Below are positions 45,696-55,004 of a stretch of DNA of 60,204 nucleotides, one piece after another. Below the pieces are notes generated by a model that was not told the DNA's origin, did no database searches, and worked only from the letters and a program-made list of their open reading frames with translations. Origin of the DNA: an uncultured Alphaproteobacteria bacterium (GTDB lineage: Bacteria; Pseudomonadota; Alphaproteobacteria; UBA9655). How positions within the stretch are numbered: the first letter of the stretch is position 1; every line of letters begins with the position of its first letter. The stretch lies in NCBI GenBank assembly GCA_937967795.1, contig CALBSK010000016.1, forward strand, positions 1 to 60,204, in the 5' to 3' direction. The position numbers and the translations under genes are program-made.

Positions 45696-48600
45696 TTAAT
45701 TCAGATTTGGAAACATCTTTATAAAGGAGCTCACAATCGGATTATTGGCCTCTTGCAAGTAGTAGAGCTTGTATTGCTGAACGATTGGAGCAGGATCCAA
45801 ACGAGTTTGCGCCACAAGTTGCTGTTGTTCGACGATGACTTCGACGGTCTTTACAAGTTCACCAGGAAGCCTTGGAGGAGGTACCCTTCCACTATCAGCA
45901 TACCCTTTATAACTTTTAAGACCGCGGGGAATAAGCCATTTATCACTCTCCGAATTATAATGGCCTTCCATATCTCTTCCATGCCGACCACCATTGCCAG
46001 GTGTGCCTGGAGTTCCACCTTGTCTAGGTTGTCCGTTTCTGGGATGAGCGTTCCATGGGTGACCTTGTAGGATAGAATCACCAGAGTATCCCCCCTTTCC
46101 TTCGTTTCCACCCCTTCCTGCATTACCACCGGGCTGCCCAGGGAATCCGCGTTGCAGATAATAGAGGTTATAATATTTACGGACTTTTCCCCAGTACGGT
46201 TCTTTAATATATACCTCGCGGTATTCTACAGGGTCGCCATCTCTTCCATCAGCACCATCGGCCCCATTCCCGCCATTACCTCCATTTCCGCCATCCCCAC
46301 CATTCGTATTAACTGTGAGAAGTTGATCCAAGTGATCAAACGTAAAACCTTTGCCCCAGAAATGTCCTCCATTTCCTCCAGGCGCTCCTGGCTGTCCATC
46401 TCTCCCAGATGCACTAGAATAACTGCCATGAGTACCATGCGCTCCATTAGCACCATCTTTCCCACTTAGATCAATAGATCTTACTCCCACAACCTTCCAT
46501 TGGGGCGCGATAAGGTGAGTTGAAGTCCCATGAGACGTTACATCTTCATCAACAAGAAGTGTATTAAGCCCAAAAACATTAATTGTGGTAGGATTTGGAT
46601 GACGTCTTAAAGCGGCGTTAATATCACTTGTTCCTATCAAAGTTCCTTTAAGGGTGAGGATGTTGCCCATATACTCCTCTTGAGGAGCTACCGTTAGCTG
46701 TCGTATCTTTTGCAGCGTATTATCTAGGAGAATACTGACCCAAGCGGCTGTGTTGTATCTAACGTCGTTATTTATTCGTTTGAAAAAACACAGCTGCTCA
46801 ATAGCTTTGGTCATATCATCAACATTCATCATAGCCCTTAATTGTTCAGGCAAAAGTAAGAGGGATTCAGCAGGAATTCTCCGAATGTCTTCAAGCGTTG
46901 TAATGAATTGACCCAAAGACGTTCTTAAGGCGCCCACAGAATTTTGATGTGCGTCAATTAATTTAAGACAATGATTGATAACTCTTTGTGATCCCTCCGT
47001 TCCCATATAATGGGTCAGATAATCATTAAGGTTTTGGCTAAGTGTTGCTACCAGAAAATTTGCGTCATTGCCTACTTCCATTCTCACCTGAGGGTTAAGG
47101 ACGTATCGTGAATTTGTAACACCCCCCCGAACCAGTTGGGCATTAAAGTTAAACGGTCCTTCATTCTGTACTTCAGGAATTGAAGAAACTCTATTATGAT
47201 TATGTATGAGAAATCTTAAAAGATTTTTAGCGCGATCACTGAGTTGAGGTACTGTATTCAGAATTCGTTCTAAGAATGGACCGAATCCATTGCGAACTTG
47301 CCTTTGATGAGTGACGACAAAAGACAAGTTGTTCTGTAAGTCTTGATCACTTTGAAAAACTCCTGTGATATCATTTAATAATTTTATAAAATGAGCAGAA
47401 CGTGTTATAACTTCTCCTTCTTTGATCGCCATTACAATTTTTATATTTCCACGATTCATTAATAAATGATGAATAGAAAAAGCATTGAGAATATCTGGCT
47501 CAACACCTCCCGGATCTCCAAAACCCGGACAATCTGTAAGAAAAAGGTTTTGGTCTTGATCATACCATACAGCTGGGAATGTTGTTCCTGCTTGCGCTCC
47601 ATGACCGATGACAAATCCAGGGAGAGGGTTGTTCGTATCAAGACGAAGAATTCCATCTTCATCCTCTTCAGCATGAAGTTGTCGCTGTGCTAAAATATGA
47701 GCAAGAACTGTTTTTCCACTTCCTGCGGGACCTAAAATAAAAACGGATCCATTTGCATGAGGATATTGTGCAATATACTCCTGTAAGGAGCTCATTCGTA
47801 AGTTACGGCTTGTCAATTCATTTTGCAAATTAACGACTTGAACTGTTGCATTGTTGGGTGGAACCACACGAGGAACAAATGACCCCATCCCCGGAATGCT
47901 TGGAACACCTGCAGGGGTGATAATTTCTATGGGAGGGCTGTTTTGGGTGTCTTCTTCAAGTTTTTTCCATCGTTCAGTGCGACTAGTTGATTCCTCTTTT
48001 ACAGAAACCATTTGGTAGAGTCCTTCTGCTAATCGCCCTCCTGGAATGCGAGCTTGAGAGATAAAGTTGAGTTTTCTCTCTTGTTTATAAGAGGCAATAA
48101 AAAAGCAGGTTTGCGATTGGTCCTGTCCCCATAATTCTTGAGTGATGTGGGGTAAATAAATGTGATTTCCATCACTATAAACAAGACTCCCCTCTTTTTT
48201 ACCTAGCAACCCTTCATGCTCTGCTAAGTCGCGTATAAAGGTATAAGTTCCCCGATAAGCATCTCTAGGTCTAAGAAGGTCAGTTCCAAAAGCAAAAGGC
48301 TCGACATAGATAATTTGGTTACCCGTGTGAGAAGGAACCTCCACATCACGAACAGCTATAGTTCTTGTGTATTCTCGTTGGTTATCTGGGTTACGCCATT
48401 GCTGCCGTCTAGTACGAGCTTGATAGACTGTATCCCCATTAAAATAGTATCCCCCTAGCGTTTCTACACCTGCATCTACCAAACGATGTTGAATGTTAAC
48501 TTGCCGTTGGAAGACGTCCACCCAGCGTTGGGTGTTTGACAAGGCTCTCAGTTTTAAGGTTGCTATATTTTGGGTATTATCTCTATTTTCTTGAAATAGC

Positions 48601-49052
48601 CATTGTCCGTGTAAAGGATGTTGTGTAGGAAGAAGAACTTCAATTTGTTGAACATTTCCATTGTAATCAACCGTACACCGAACCCGTTCTCGTGCTGTTC
48701 CCAAATCCTGGGGAAGAGGATCAGAAGGATTAAGGGTATTGATTTGGTTAGAAAGGAAGGGTTCCATTCTTATAAGTTGGATATTCTGTAACTCAAGGTC
48801 AGTAGTAGTCTGATTACCGCCTTGTTGGGTTATTTGAAATCGGCCTCTAGGATTCCCTTGAGCAGGTCTTGTAACATCTCCTACAAGGTTAAATTGATAG
48901 TGAGGGTTATTGTTTCCTCCAGCAGCTCTTTGTTGATGTTGATTATGAGGAGCACCTCCTCCATTGAATTCCTCATCATCATGCTCCATAGCCCAGAGGG
49001 GTGCCGTGTGTGTGAGAAGAAATGTTAATAATAAGAGTTGTTTGCGTTTCAT
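45696..49052 (-). CDS. Exported P-loop GTPase with collagen-like tail, copy 1
   Basis: This 1118-residue protein has a signal peptide (MKRKQLLLLTFLLTHTAPLWA) followed by MEHDDEE. Residues ~45-400 are a beta-rich domain (FNLVGDVTRPAQGNPRGRF opens it). The GTPase spans ~425-620: G1 GPAGSGKT near 439, G3 TDCPGFGDPGG near 511 and a G4-like VTHQ. A helical region follows to ~790, then the 'GTSDI' module (GTLIGTSDINAALRRHPNP), then Gly-Xaa-Xaa blocks (~865-1010) with the motif GGHFWGKGFTFDHL between them, and a Pro/Gln-rich end. The tail motif NGGDGGNGGNGGNGADGADG resembles collagen or PGRS-type sequences. Residues ~45-730 are encoded by DNA that appears identical to copy 2. A host-targeted, polymer-forming or membrane-remodelling GTPase is one possibility; nothing in the sequence fixes the function. 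Confidence 0.75.
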   Translation of the reverse strand: MKRKQLLLLTFLLTHTAPLWAMEHDDEEFNGGGAPHNQHQQRAAGGNNNPHYQFNLVGDVTRPAQGNPRGRFQITQQGGNQTTTDLELQNIQLIRMEPFLSNQINTLNPSDPLPQDLGTARERVRCTVDYNGNVQQIEVLLPTQHPLHGQWLFQENRDNTQNIATLKLRALSNTQRWVDVFQRQVNIQHRLVDAGVETLGGYYFNGDTVYQARTRRQQWRNPDNQREYTRTIAVRDVEVPSHTGNQIIYVEPFAFGTDLLRPRDAYRGTYTFIRDLAEHEGLLGKKEGSLVYSDGNHIYLPHITQELWGQDQSQTCFFIASYKQERKLNFISQARIPGGRLAEGLYQMVSVKEESTSRTERWKKLEEDTQNSPPIEIITPAGVPSIPGMGSFVPRVVPPNNATVQVVNLQNELTSRNLRMSSLQEYIAQYPHANGSVFILGPAGSGKTVLAHILAQRQLHAEEDEDGILRLDTNNPLPGFVIGHGAQAGTTFPAVWYDQDQNLFLTDCPGFGDPGGVEPDILNAFSIHHLLMNRGNIKIVMAIKEGEVITRSAHFIKLLNDITGVFQSDQDLQNNLSFVVTHQRQVRNGFGPFLERILNTVPQLSDRAKNLLRFLIHNHNRVSSIPEVQNEGPFNFNAQLVRGGVTNSRYVLNPQVRMEVGNDANFLVATLSQNLNDYLTHYMGTEGSQRVINHCLKLIDAHQNSVGALRTSLGQFITTLEDIRRIPAESLLLLPEQLRAMMNVDDMTKAIEQLCFFKRINNDVRYNTAAWVSILLDNTLQKIRQLTVAPQEEYMGNILTLKGTLIGTSDINAALRRHPNPTTINVFGLNTLLVDEDVTSHGTSTHLIAPQWKVVGVRSIDLSGKDGANGAHGTHGSYSSASGRDGQPGAPGGNGGHFWGKGFTFDHLDQLLTVNTNGGDGGNGGNGGNGADGADGRDGDPVEYREVYIKEPYWGKVRKYYNLYYLQRGFPGQPGGNAGRGGNEGKGGYSGDSILQGHPWNAHPRNGQPRQGGTPGTPGNGGRHGRDMEGHYNSESDKWLIPRGLKSYKGYADSGRVPPPRLPGELVKTVEVIVEQQQLVAQTRLDPAPIVQQYKLYYLQEANNPIVSSFIKMFPNLN
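46868..48918. repeat. About 2.05-kb tract apparently identical to 50448-52498
   Basis: Comparing the two GTPase genes line by line, this part of copy 1 matches copy 2 at a constant offset of 3580 bases with no difference noticed. The sequence on both sides (signal peptide and 5' region, and tail) is clearly diverged. That pattern is expected of gene conversion rather than a simple recent duplication. Confidence 0.8.
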
Positions 49053-49212
49053 CGTTTTCCTCCGTTTTTATAATTCAATAGAAAAGTTGCTTTAATGTAG
49101 TTTTTAGATCTCCTTAGGATGGAACTTCCGCTCCAATTCCTGAAAAATGACATTTTCGTATGCATTCTTCTGGTTTTCACCTCATCTATTCCGTTTATTT
49201 TGTTCCTTCCTA

Positions 49213-49241
49213 CGTCATTCCTCACAAAAGAGGAAATGACG
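49213..49241 (-). terminator. Hairpin after the second GTPase/collagen-like gene
   Basis: The same stem as at 45639-45667 (CGTCATTCCTC, ACAAAA, GAGGAAATGACG) lies about 30 bases beyond the stop at 49270. It is probably a terminator or 3'-end stabiliser. The third copy lacks it. Confidence 0.5.
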
Positions 49242-49269
49242 CAGAGAAGAAACTCAATCCTGATTCCTT

Positions 49270-52200
49270 TTAATTCAAATTCGGAAAGACCTTCATAAAG
49301 GGACTCACAATTGGGTTATTGGCCTCTTGGGAGGAATAGAGCTTATATTGCTGAACGATGGGAACAGGGTTTAAAGGAGCTTGTGCCGTTGGTTGTTGTT
49401 GGCCAGAGGTGTTGAGATCAGTGGAAGAGGGTTGGTATCCATCTCTGGCATAGCCTCTATCTATCTTGACCGTGGAATCACTTATTTCATACCATATATG
49501 TTGATATGGAGGATCATGGCGCATACTGACCGTAATACCTTTATAGTAGCTGTAATGCATACCTCCTTTTCCATGCTTACCTGGACTTCCATTAACTCCA
49601 GGTTCGCCATTTTGAGGAGCTGAATTCCAGGGATGCTCATCTAAGAAAGAATCACCGGCATATCCTCCTATTCCTTTTGCTCCTCCTCTTCCTCCATTAC
49701 CTCCGGGCTCTGCGTCACTCCACCCGTTATCGTAATAATGGTGCTGTTCTGTCTCACTTATCTGAACTGTTTTATATGGCTGCGGATATTTCGTCTTTGA
49801 GCTTTCGCCTTCACGTCCGTTCCCACCTGGCCCTCCGTTCCCCCCGTTTCCGCCATCAGTTTTTGTTGTGAATTGGGTGAGATTATGAAATGTAAAGCCT
49901 CTCCCATAAAAATGGCCTCCATTGCTTCCAGGTTTTCCAGGTTGTCCATCTGTCCCTGATAAATGTATGCGTGGGTCTAAATCACTCGAGCTTGAGATCC
50001 AGCTTACGTTTAGACCCCTATCGCCATGAACACCGTTTTTCCCACTTAAATCTATCTTTCTTGTACCAATAACTTTCCATTGAGGTGCGAGAAGATGGAG
50101 AGAAGTTCCATGAGAAGTAATGTCTTCATCAAGGAAAAGCGTATTGAGTCCATAAACATTAATTTTAATAGGATTTAGATGACGCCCCAACGCTGCGTTA
50201 ATATCACTTGTTCCTATCAAAGTTCCTTTAAGGGTGAGGATGTTGTCTACATACTCTTCTTGAGGCGCAACCATCAGTTGCCGTATTTTCTGAAGTGTAT
50301 TATCTAGGAGAATACTGACCCAAGCGGCTGTGTTATACCTAACCCCATTATTTATTCGTTTGAAAAAACACAGCTGCTCAACAGCTTTGGTCACATCATC
50401 AACACTCATTATATTCCTTAATCGTTCAGGCAAAAGTAAGGGGAATTCAGCAGGAATTCTCCGAATGTCTTCAAGCGTTGTAATGAATTGACCCAAAGAC
50501 GTTCTTAAGGCGCCCACAGAATTTTGATGTGCGTCAATTAATTTAAGACAATGATTGATAACTCTTTGTGATCCCTCCGTTCCCATATAATGGGTCAGAT
50601 AATCATTAAGGTTTTGGCTAAGTGTTGCTACCAGAAAATTTGCGTCATTGCCTACTTCCATTCTCACCTGAGGGTTAAGGACGTATCGTGAATTTGTAAC
50701 ACCCCCCCGAACCAGTTGGGCATTAAAGTTAAACGGTCCTTCATTCTGTACTTCAGGAATTGAAGAAACTCTATTATGATTATGTATGAGAAATCTTAAA
50801 AGATTTTTAGCGCGATCACTGAGTTGAGGTACTGTATTCAGAATTCGTTCTAAGAATGGACCGAATCCATTGCGAACTTGCCTTTGATGAGTGACGACAA
50901 AAGACAAGTTGTTCTGTAAGTCTTGATCACTTTGAAAAACTCCTGTGATATCATTTAATAATTTTATAAAATGAGCAGAACGTGTTATAACTTCTCCTTC
51001 TTTGATCGCCATTACAATTTTTATATTTCCACGATTCATTAATAAATGATGAATAGAAAAAGCATTGAGAATATCTGGCTCAACACCTCCCGGATCTCCA
51101 AAACCCGGACAATCTGTAAGAAAAAGGTTTTGGTCTTGATCATACCATACAGCTGGGAATGTTGTTCCTGCTTGCGCTCCATGACCGATGACAAATCCAG
51201 GGAGAGGGTTGTTCGTATCAAGACGAAGAATTCCATCTTCATCCTCTTCAGCATGAAGTTGTCGCTGTGCTAAAATATGAGCAAGAACTGTTTTTCCACT
51301 TCCTGCGGGACCTAAAATAAAAACGGATCCATTTGCATGAGGATATTGTGCAATATACTCCTGTAAGGAGCTCATTCGTAAGTTACGGCTTGTCAATTCA
51401 TTTTGCAAATTAACGACTTGAACTGTTGCATTGTTGGGTGGAACCACACGAGGAACAAATGACCCCATCCCCGGAATGCTTGGAACACCTGCAGGGGTGA
51501 TAATTTCTATGGGAGGGCTGTTTTGGGTGTCTTCTTCAAGTTTTTTCCATCGTTCAGTGCGACTAGTTGATTCCTCTTTTACAGAAACCATTTGGTAGAG
51601 TCCTTCTGCTAATCGCCCTCCTGGAATGCGAGCTTGAGAGATAAAGTTGAGTTTTCTCTCTTGTTTATAAGAGGCAATAAAAAAGCAGGTTTGCGATTGG
51701 TCCTGTCCCCATAATTCTTGAGTGATGTGGGGTAAATAAATGTGATTTCCATCACTATAAACAAGACTCCCCTCTTTTTTACCTAGCAACCCTTCATGCT
51801 CTGCTAAGTCGCGTATAAAGGTATAAGTTCCCCGATAAGCATCTCTAGGTCTAAGAAGGTCAGTTCCAAAAGCAAAAGGCTCGACATAGATAATTTGGTT
51901 ACCCGTGTGAGAAGGAACCTCCACATCACGAACAGCTATAGTTCTTGTGTATTCTCGTTGGTTATCTGGGTTACGCCATTGCTGCCGTCTAGTACGAGCT
52001 TGATAGACTGTATCCCCATTAAAATAGTATCCCCCTAGCGTTTCTACACCTGCATCTACCAAACGATGTTGAATGTTAACTTGCCGTTGGAAGACGTCCA
52101 CCCAGCGTTGGGTGTTTGACAAGGCTCTCAGTTTTAAGGTTGCTATATTTTGGGTATTATCTCTATTTTCTTGAAATAGCCATTGTCCGTGTAAAGGATG

Positions 52201-52632
52201 TTGTGTAGGAAGAAGAACTTCAATTTGTTGAACATTTCCATTGTAATCAACCGTACACCGAACCCGTTCTCGTGCTGTTCCCAAATCCTGGGGAAGAGGA
52301 TCAGAAGGATTAAGGGTATTGATTTGGTTAGAAAGGAAGGGTTCCATTCTTATAAGTTGGATATTCTGTAACTCAAGGTCAGTAGTAGTCTGATTACCGC
52401 CTTGTTGGGTTATTTGAAATCGGCCTCTAGGATTCCCTTGAGCAGGTCTTGTAACATCTCCTACAAGGTTAAATTGATAGTGAGGGTTATTGTTTCTTCC
52501 AGCAGCTCTTTGTTGACGTTGATGATGAGGAACACCTCCTCCATTGAATTCCTCATCATCATGCTCCATAGCCCAAAGAGACGTGGTTTGTGTGAGAAGA
52601 AGTGTTAAAAGTAATAAATGTCTGTTTTTCAT
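49270..52632 (-). CDS. Exported P-loop GTPase with collagen-like tail, copy 2
   Basis: This 1120-residue protein has the same architecture as copy 1: signal peptide MKNRHLLLLTLLLTQTTSLW-A, MEHDDEE start, beta-rich domain, GTPase (GPAGSGKT, TDCPGFGDPGG), helical region, 'GTSDI' module and Gly-rich tail. The first ~45 residues and everything after ~residue 730 differ from copy 1, while the part between is the same protein. The tail is distinct: ISSSSDLDPRIHLSGTDGQ, GGHFYGRGFTFHNLTQFTTK, and a shorter NGGPGGNGREGESSK block. This makes copies 1 and 2 a 'same head, different tail' pair. The 5' non-coding region is homologous to that of copy 1 but diverged. Confidence 0.75.
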   Translation of the reverse strand: MKNRHLLLLTLLLTQTTSLWAMEHDDEEFNGGGVPHHQRQQRAAGRNNNPHYQFNLVGDVTRPAQGNPRGRFQITQQGGNQTTTDLELQNIQLIRMEPFLSNQINTLNPSDPLPQDLGTARERVRCTVDYNGNVQQIEVLLPTQHPLHGQWLFQENRDNTQNIATLKLRALSNTQRWVDVFQRQVNIQHRLVDAGVETLGGYYFNGDTVYQARTRRQQWRNPDNQREYTRTIAVRDVEVPSHTGNQIIYVEPFAFGTDLLRPRDAYRGTYTFIRDLAEHEGLLGKKEGSLVYSDGNHIYLPHITQELWGQDQSQTCFFIASYKQERKLNFISQARIPGGRLAEGLYQMVSVKEESTSRTERWKKLEEDTQNSPPIEIITPAGVPSIPGMGSFVPRVVPPNNATVQVVNLQNELTSRNLRMSSLQEYIAQYPHANGSVFILGPAGSGKTVLAHILAQRQLHAEEDEDGILRLDTNNPLPGFVIGHGAQAGTTFPAVWYDQDQNLFLTDCPGFGDPGGVEPDILNAFSIHHLLMNRGNIKIVMAIKEGEVITRSAHFIKLLNDITGVFQSDQDLQNNLSFVVTHQRQVRNGFGPFLERILNTVPQLSDRAKNLLRFLIHNHNRVSSIPEVQNEGPFNFNAQLVRGGVTNSRYVLNPQVRMEVGNDANFLVATLSQNLNDYLTHYMGTEGSQRVINHCLKLIDAHQNSVGALRTSLGQFITTLEDIRRIPAEFPLLLPERLRNIMSVDDVTKAVEQLCFFKRINNGVRYNTAAWVSILLDNTLQKIRQLMVAPQEEYVDNILTLKGTLIGTSDINAALGRHLNPIKINVYGLNTLFLDEDITSHGTSLHLLAPQWKVIGTRKIDLSGKNGVHGDRGLNVSWISSSSDLDPRIHLSGTDGQPGKPGSNGGHFYGRGFTFHNLTQFTTKTDGGNGGNGGPGGNGREGESSKTKYPQPYKTVQISETEQHHYYDNGWSDAEPGGNGGRGGAKGIGGYAGDSFLDEHPWNSAPQNGEPGVNGSPGKHGKGGMHYSYYKGITVSMRHDPPYQHIWYEISDSTVKIDRGYARDGYQPSSTDLNTSGQQQPTAQAPLNPVPIVQQYKLYSSQEANNPIVSPFMKVFPNLN
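50448..52498. repeat. About 2.05-kb tract apparently identical to 46868-48918
   Basis: Partner of the tract in copy 1. It spans the beta-rich domain, the GTPase and part of the helical region, and stops before the 'GTSDI' module. Confidence 0.8.
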
Positions 52633-52820
52633 ACGTATCTCCCGTTTTATGATTTAATAAACAAATTGCTTTGATACAGTTTTTGACATTCCCTTGAGGT
52701 AGATCTTCCTTTTCAATTTCTTCGCGAATAATATTTTCATGTTGCTTCTCCTATTTTTCTTACTCTTTTTTCAATTTGTTTTATTTGTTTGATTTTTTAG
52801 ATATCTCTAAGTTTTTTCTT

Positions 52821-54174
52821 TTAATTCAGATTAGGAAACACCTTTATAAAAGGACTCGCAATAGGGTTATTGGCCTCTTGAAGGTAGTAGAGACTGTAAG
52901 GTTGAATGATGGTATCTATGGCGTTTCTGTCCAAAGGTGTTGGTATAGTTGAAGGGTGTTCTCTACTGCTGTTTAACCCATCGACCGAATTTCCAGGATT
53001 TGCCTGCCATTTATACCCAAGGTCGGGACGGTACCAGCCTGGTTCTTGATGCTGCTTTGCACAATAAGCTCGTGTAGGATTAGATAAGTTGATGCTCTTA
53101 GAAACGCCTAGGTATTTATACTCTAATCTAGTATTCGTCAAAATTATGCCTTGGCAGTGCATTCCATGACGACCTCCTTCCCCAGGTCGATCTACAACTC
53201 CATCTTTTCTTCCGTCTTGCCCATTTTGAGGATTAGGATTAGAGTTCCATTGGTGACCATCTATGATCGATAAATTACAATATCCTCCTTTTCCTTTGCT
53301 TCCGCCTCGCCCTGCGTTACCTCCCACCCCTCCATTGGTTCCTTTGTCTTCATAATGCATCGTTGTTCCGATAGCGTGCATATCACTGTACCTGGAACTA
53401 TCATCCCAATTGGTGGCCCCATCATTATACAACCCCCTAGCGGCCTCATACATCCACTCAGTAAAAAAAGCGCAATTATTAACATTATCCCCGATAACAC
53501 CATCACGCCCACCGAAGGTACGCGTTATATTGCACGTTTTGATTTCTGTTACTTTGCTTAAGTCCCCATCTCTTCCATCAGCACCACGCATTCCATCTCC
53601 ACCATCTCCACCATTTCCGCCATTTCCACCGTTTGTGTTGACTGTGAGATGATTTACGTGATCAAATAAAAATCCTTTCCCAAAGAAATGCCCTCCATTT
53701 CCGCCATGTTGTCCTGATTGTCCAGCTCCTCCTGAGGCTCCACAATAGCTTCCATAAGACCCATGGGCACCATTTGCTCCGTCTTTGCCACTCAAATTAA
53801 TCGTTTTTGTTCCTACAATTTTCCATTGGGGTGCGAGAAGGTGCAGCGAAGTTCCAGGAGATGTCAGATTTTCATCAACAAAAAGCGTACTGAGTCCATA
53901 AACATTAATTTTAATAGGATTTGGATGATGTCTTAAAGCGGCGTTAATATCACTTGTTCCTACAAGTGTCCCCTTAATCGTGAGGATACCGTTTGCATAC
54001 TCTGTTGGGGGAGCAACTACTAAGCCCTTGATTTTGTTTTTAACAGCATCAAGGAGAGTCGTTGACCAGTCTGCGACAGAGTACGTAATCGTGTTATTGA
54101 TTCGTTTAAAGAACCCAAGCAGTTCTATTGTTTTTTGTACTTCATTCGTATCCATGTAGGGACTTAATCTATTA
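52821..54174 (-). pseudogene. GTPase/collagen-like family copy 3, C-terminal part (split by IS)
   Basis: This fragment encodes the helical end, the 'GTSDI' module (GTLVGTSDINAALRHHPNP), Gly-rich blocks (GKDGANGAHGSYGSY; GGNGGNGGDGGDGMRGADG) with GGHFFGKGFLFDHVNHL between them, and a distinct end. An ATG in the IS end (MNTGSN) opens the frame at 54188, but native sequence begins at RLSPYMDTNEVQ. Joined to 55005-57130 by removing the IS and one TTA, it gives an uninterrupted protein of about 1158 residues. A fragment without signal peptide is unlikely to be exported. Confidence 0.8.
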
Positions 54175-55004
54175 GAACCCGTATTCATGATTTAGCCAGA
54201 CGTGAAAGGAGAGTCATGGAGTGGGCGATCATAACGTAATTTTCTGAAGATGACAGGGATATTTCATAATCCTTAGAAAGTCTTCGATACCCATTCAACC
54301 ACCCCAAGGTTCGTTCTACAACCCAACGTTTAGCAAGGATAGTCCACTCTTTTGAAAGACGTGCCGAAATCTCAATAGTCTTATTCAATCCTCTGACAAA
54401 CTCTTCCATTGTCTTACGATAGCCAGCATCCGCACAGACGCCTTCTAAAGAAGGATACTTTTGTAAGGCCTTTTCAAAAACGTCACATCCAGCAACTGTA
54501 TCATGCGTATTAGCTGCATGGATCGTAACATGTAGCATGTGACCTTGGGTATCTGTTACAATATGCCGCTTACGGCCCTTCACTTTTTTTCCCCCATCAA
54601 TACCTCGGTCTTGAGCACAATACGTTGTTTTCACACTTTGGCTATCAATAAGACTATATGTTGGATTAGCATTTCGCCCCATATTTATTCGACTTTTTTC
54701 AACAAGACTTCTCATGATTTTTTCCCAAATCCCTCTCTTTTTAGCTCTGTGATAAAAACTATGGACCGTAGGCCAAGGGGGAAAATGAGGTAATTGGCGC
54801 CATTGGCAACCGGTTTTTGTTAGATAAAATACTGCATTAACTAAGGCTCTTTTGTTGTGCCTTGCTCTATTTCCATAATTTCCATACACAAAATGCTGGC
54901 TAATTAGGTCCCATTGTTCATCTTCTAAGTCGCTCGGATATGACATAATTACCTCCCATCCAAGCAATCTTAACAAATTTATCCCCTTTCATGAATACGG
55001 GTTC
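54175..55004 (-). mobile_element. IS5-family insertion sequence, 830 bp, with TTA target duplication
   Basis: The left end GAACCCGTATTCATGA and the right end in reverse complement are a perfect 16-bp inverted repeat, flanked by TTA at 54172-54174 and 55005-55007 (TNA duplication as in IS1031-like members). It interrupts copy 3 of the GTPase/collagen-like family. Perfect ends, intact transposase and exact duplication show recent insertion. It differs in sequence and size from the IS5-family element at 20163. Confidence 0.92.
54185..54946 (-). CDS. IS5-family transposase, intact
   Basis: The start is taken at ATG 54946, preceded by GGGAGGTAATT, giving 253 residues beginning MSYPSDLEDEQWDLI. 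The N-terminal DUF4096-type domain has TGCQWRQLPHFPPWPTVHSF. The DDE core has the first Asp in SLIDSQSVKTT, GGKKVKGRKRHIVTDTQG, the second Asp in VCADAGYRKT and the Glu in WVVERTLGWLNGYRR. No frameshift is present, so the element should be able to move. The stop lies within the inverted repeat. Confidence 0.93.
   Translation of the reverse strand: MSYPSDLEDEQWDLISQHFVYGNYGNRARHNKRALVNAVFYLTKTGCQWRQLPHFPPWPTVHSFYHRAKKRGIWEKIMRSLVEKSRINMGRNANPTYSLIDSQSVKTTYCAQDRGIDGGKKVKGRKRHIVTDTQGHMLHVTIHAANTHDTVAGCDVFEKALQKYPSLEGVCADAGYRKTMEEFVRGLNKTIEISARLSKEWTILAKRWVVERTLGWLNGYRRLSKDYEISLSSSENYVMIAHSMTLLSRLAKS

Noticed and set aside
46868..52498. The identical tracts as a pure assembly duplication
   Set aside because: Both copies have different signal peptides, tails and intergenic regions on both sides, so at least two real genes exist. 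Exact identity of the core should still be checked with long reads.
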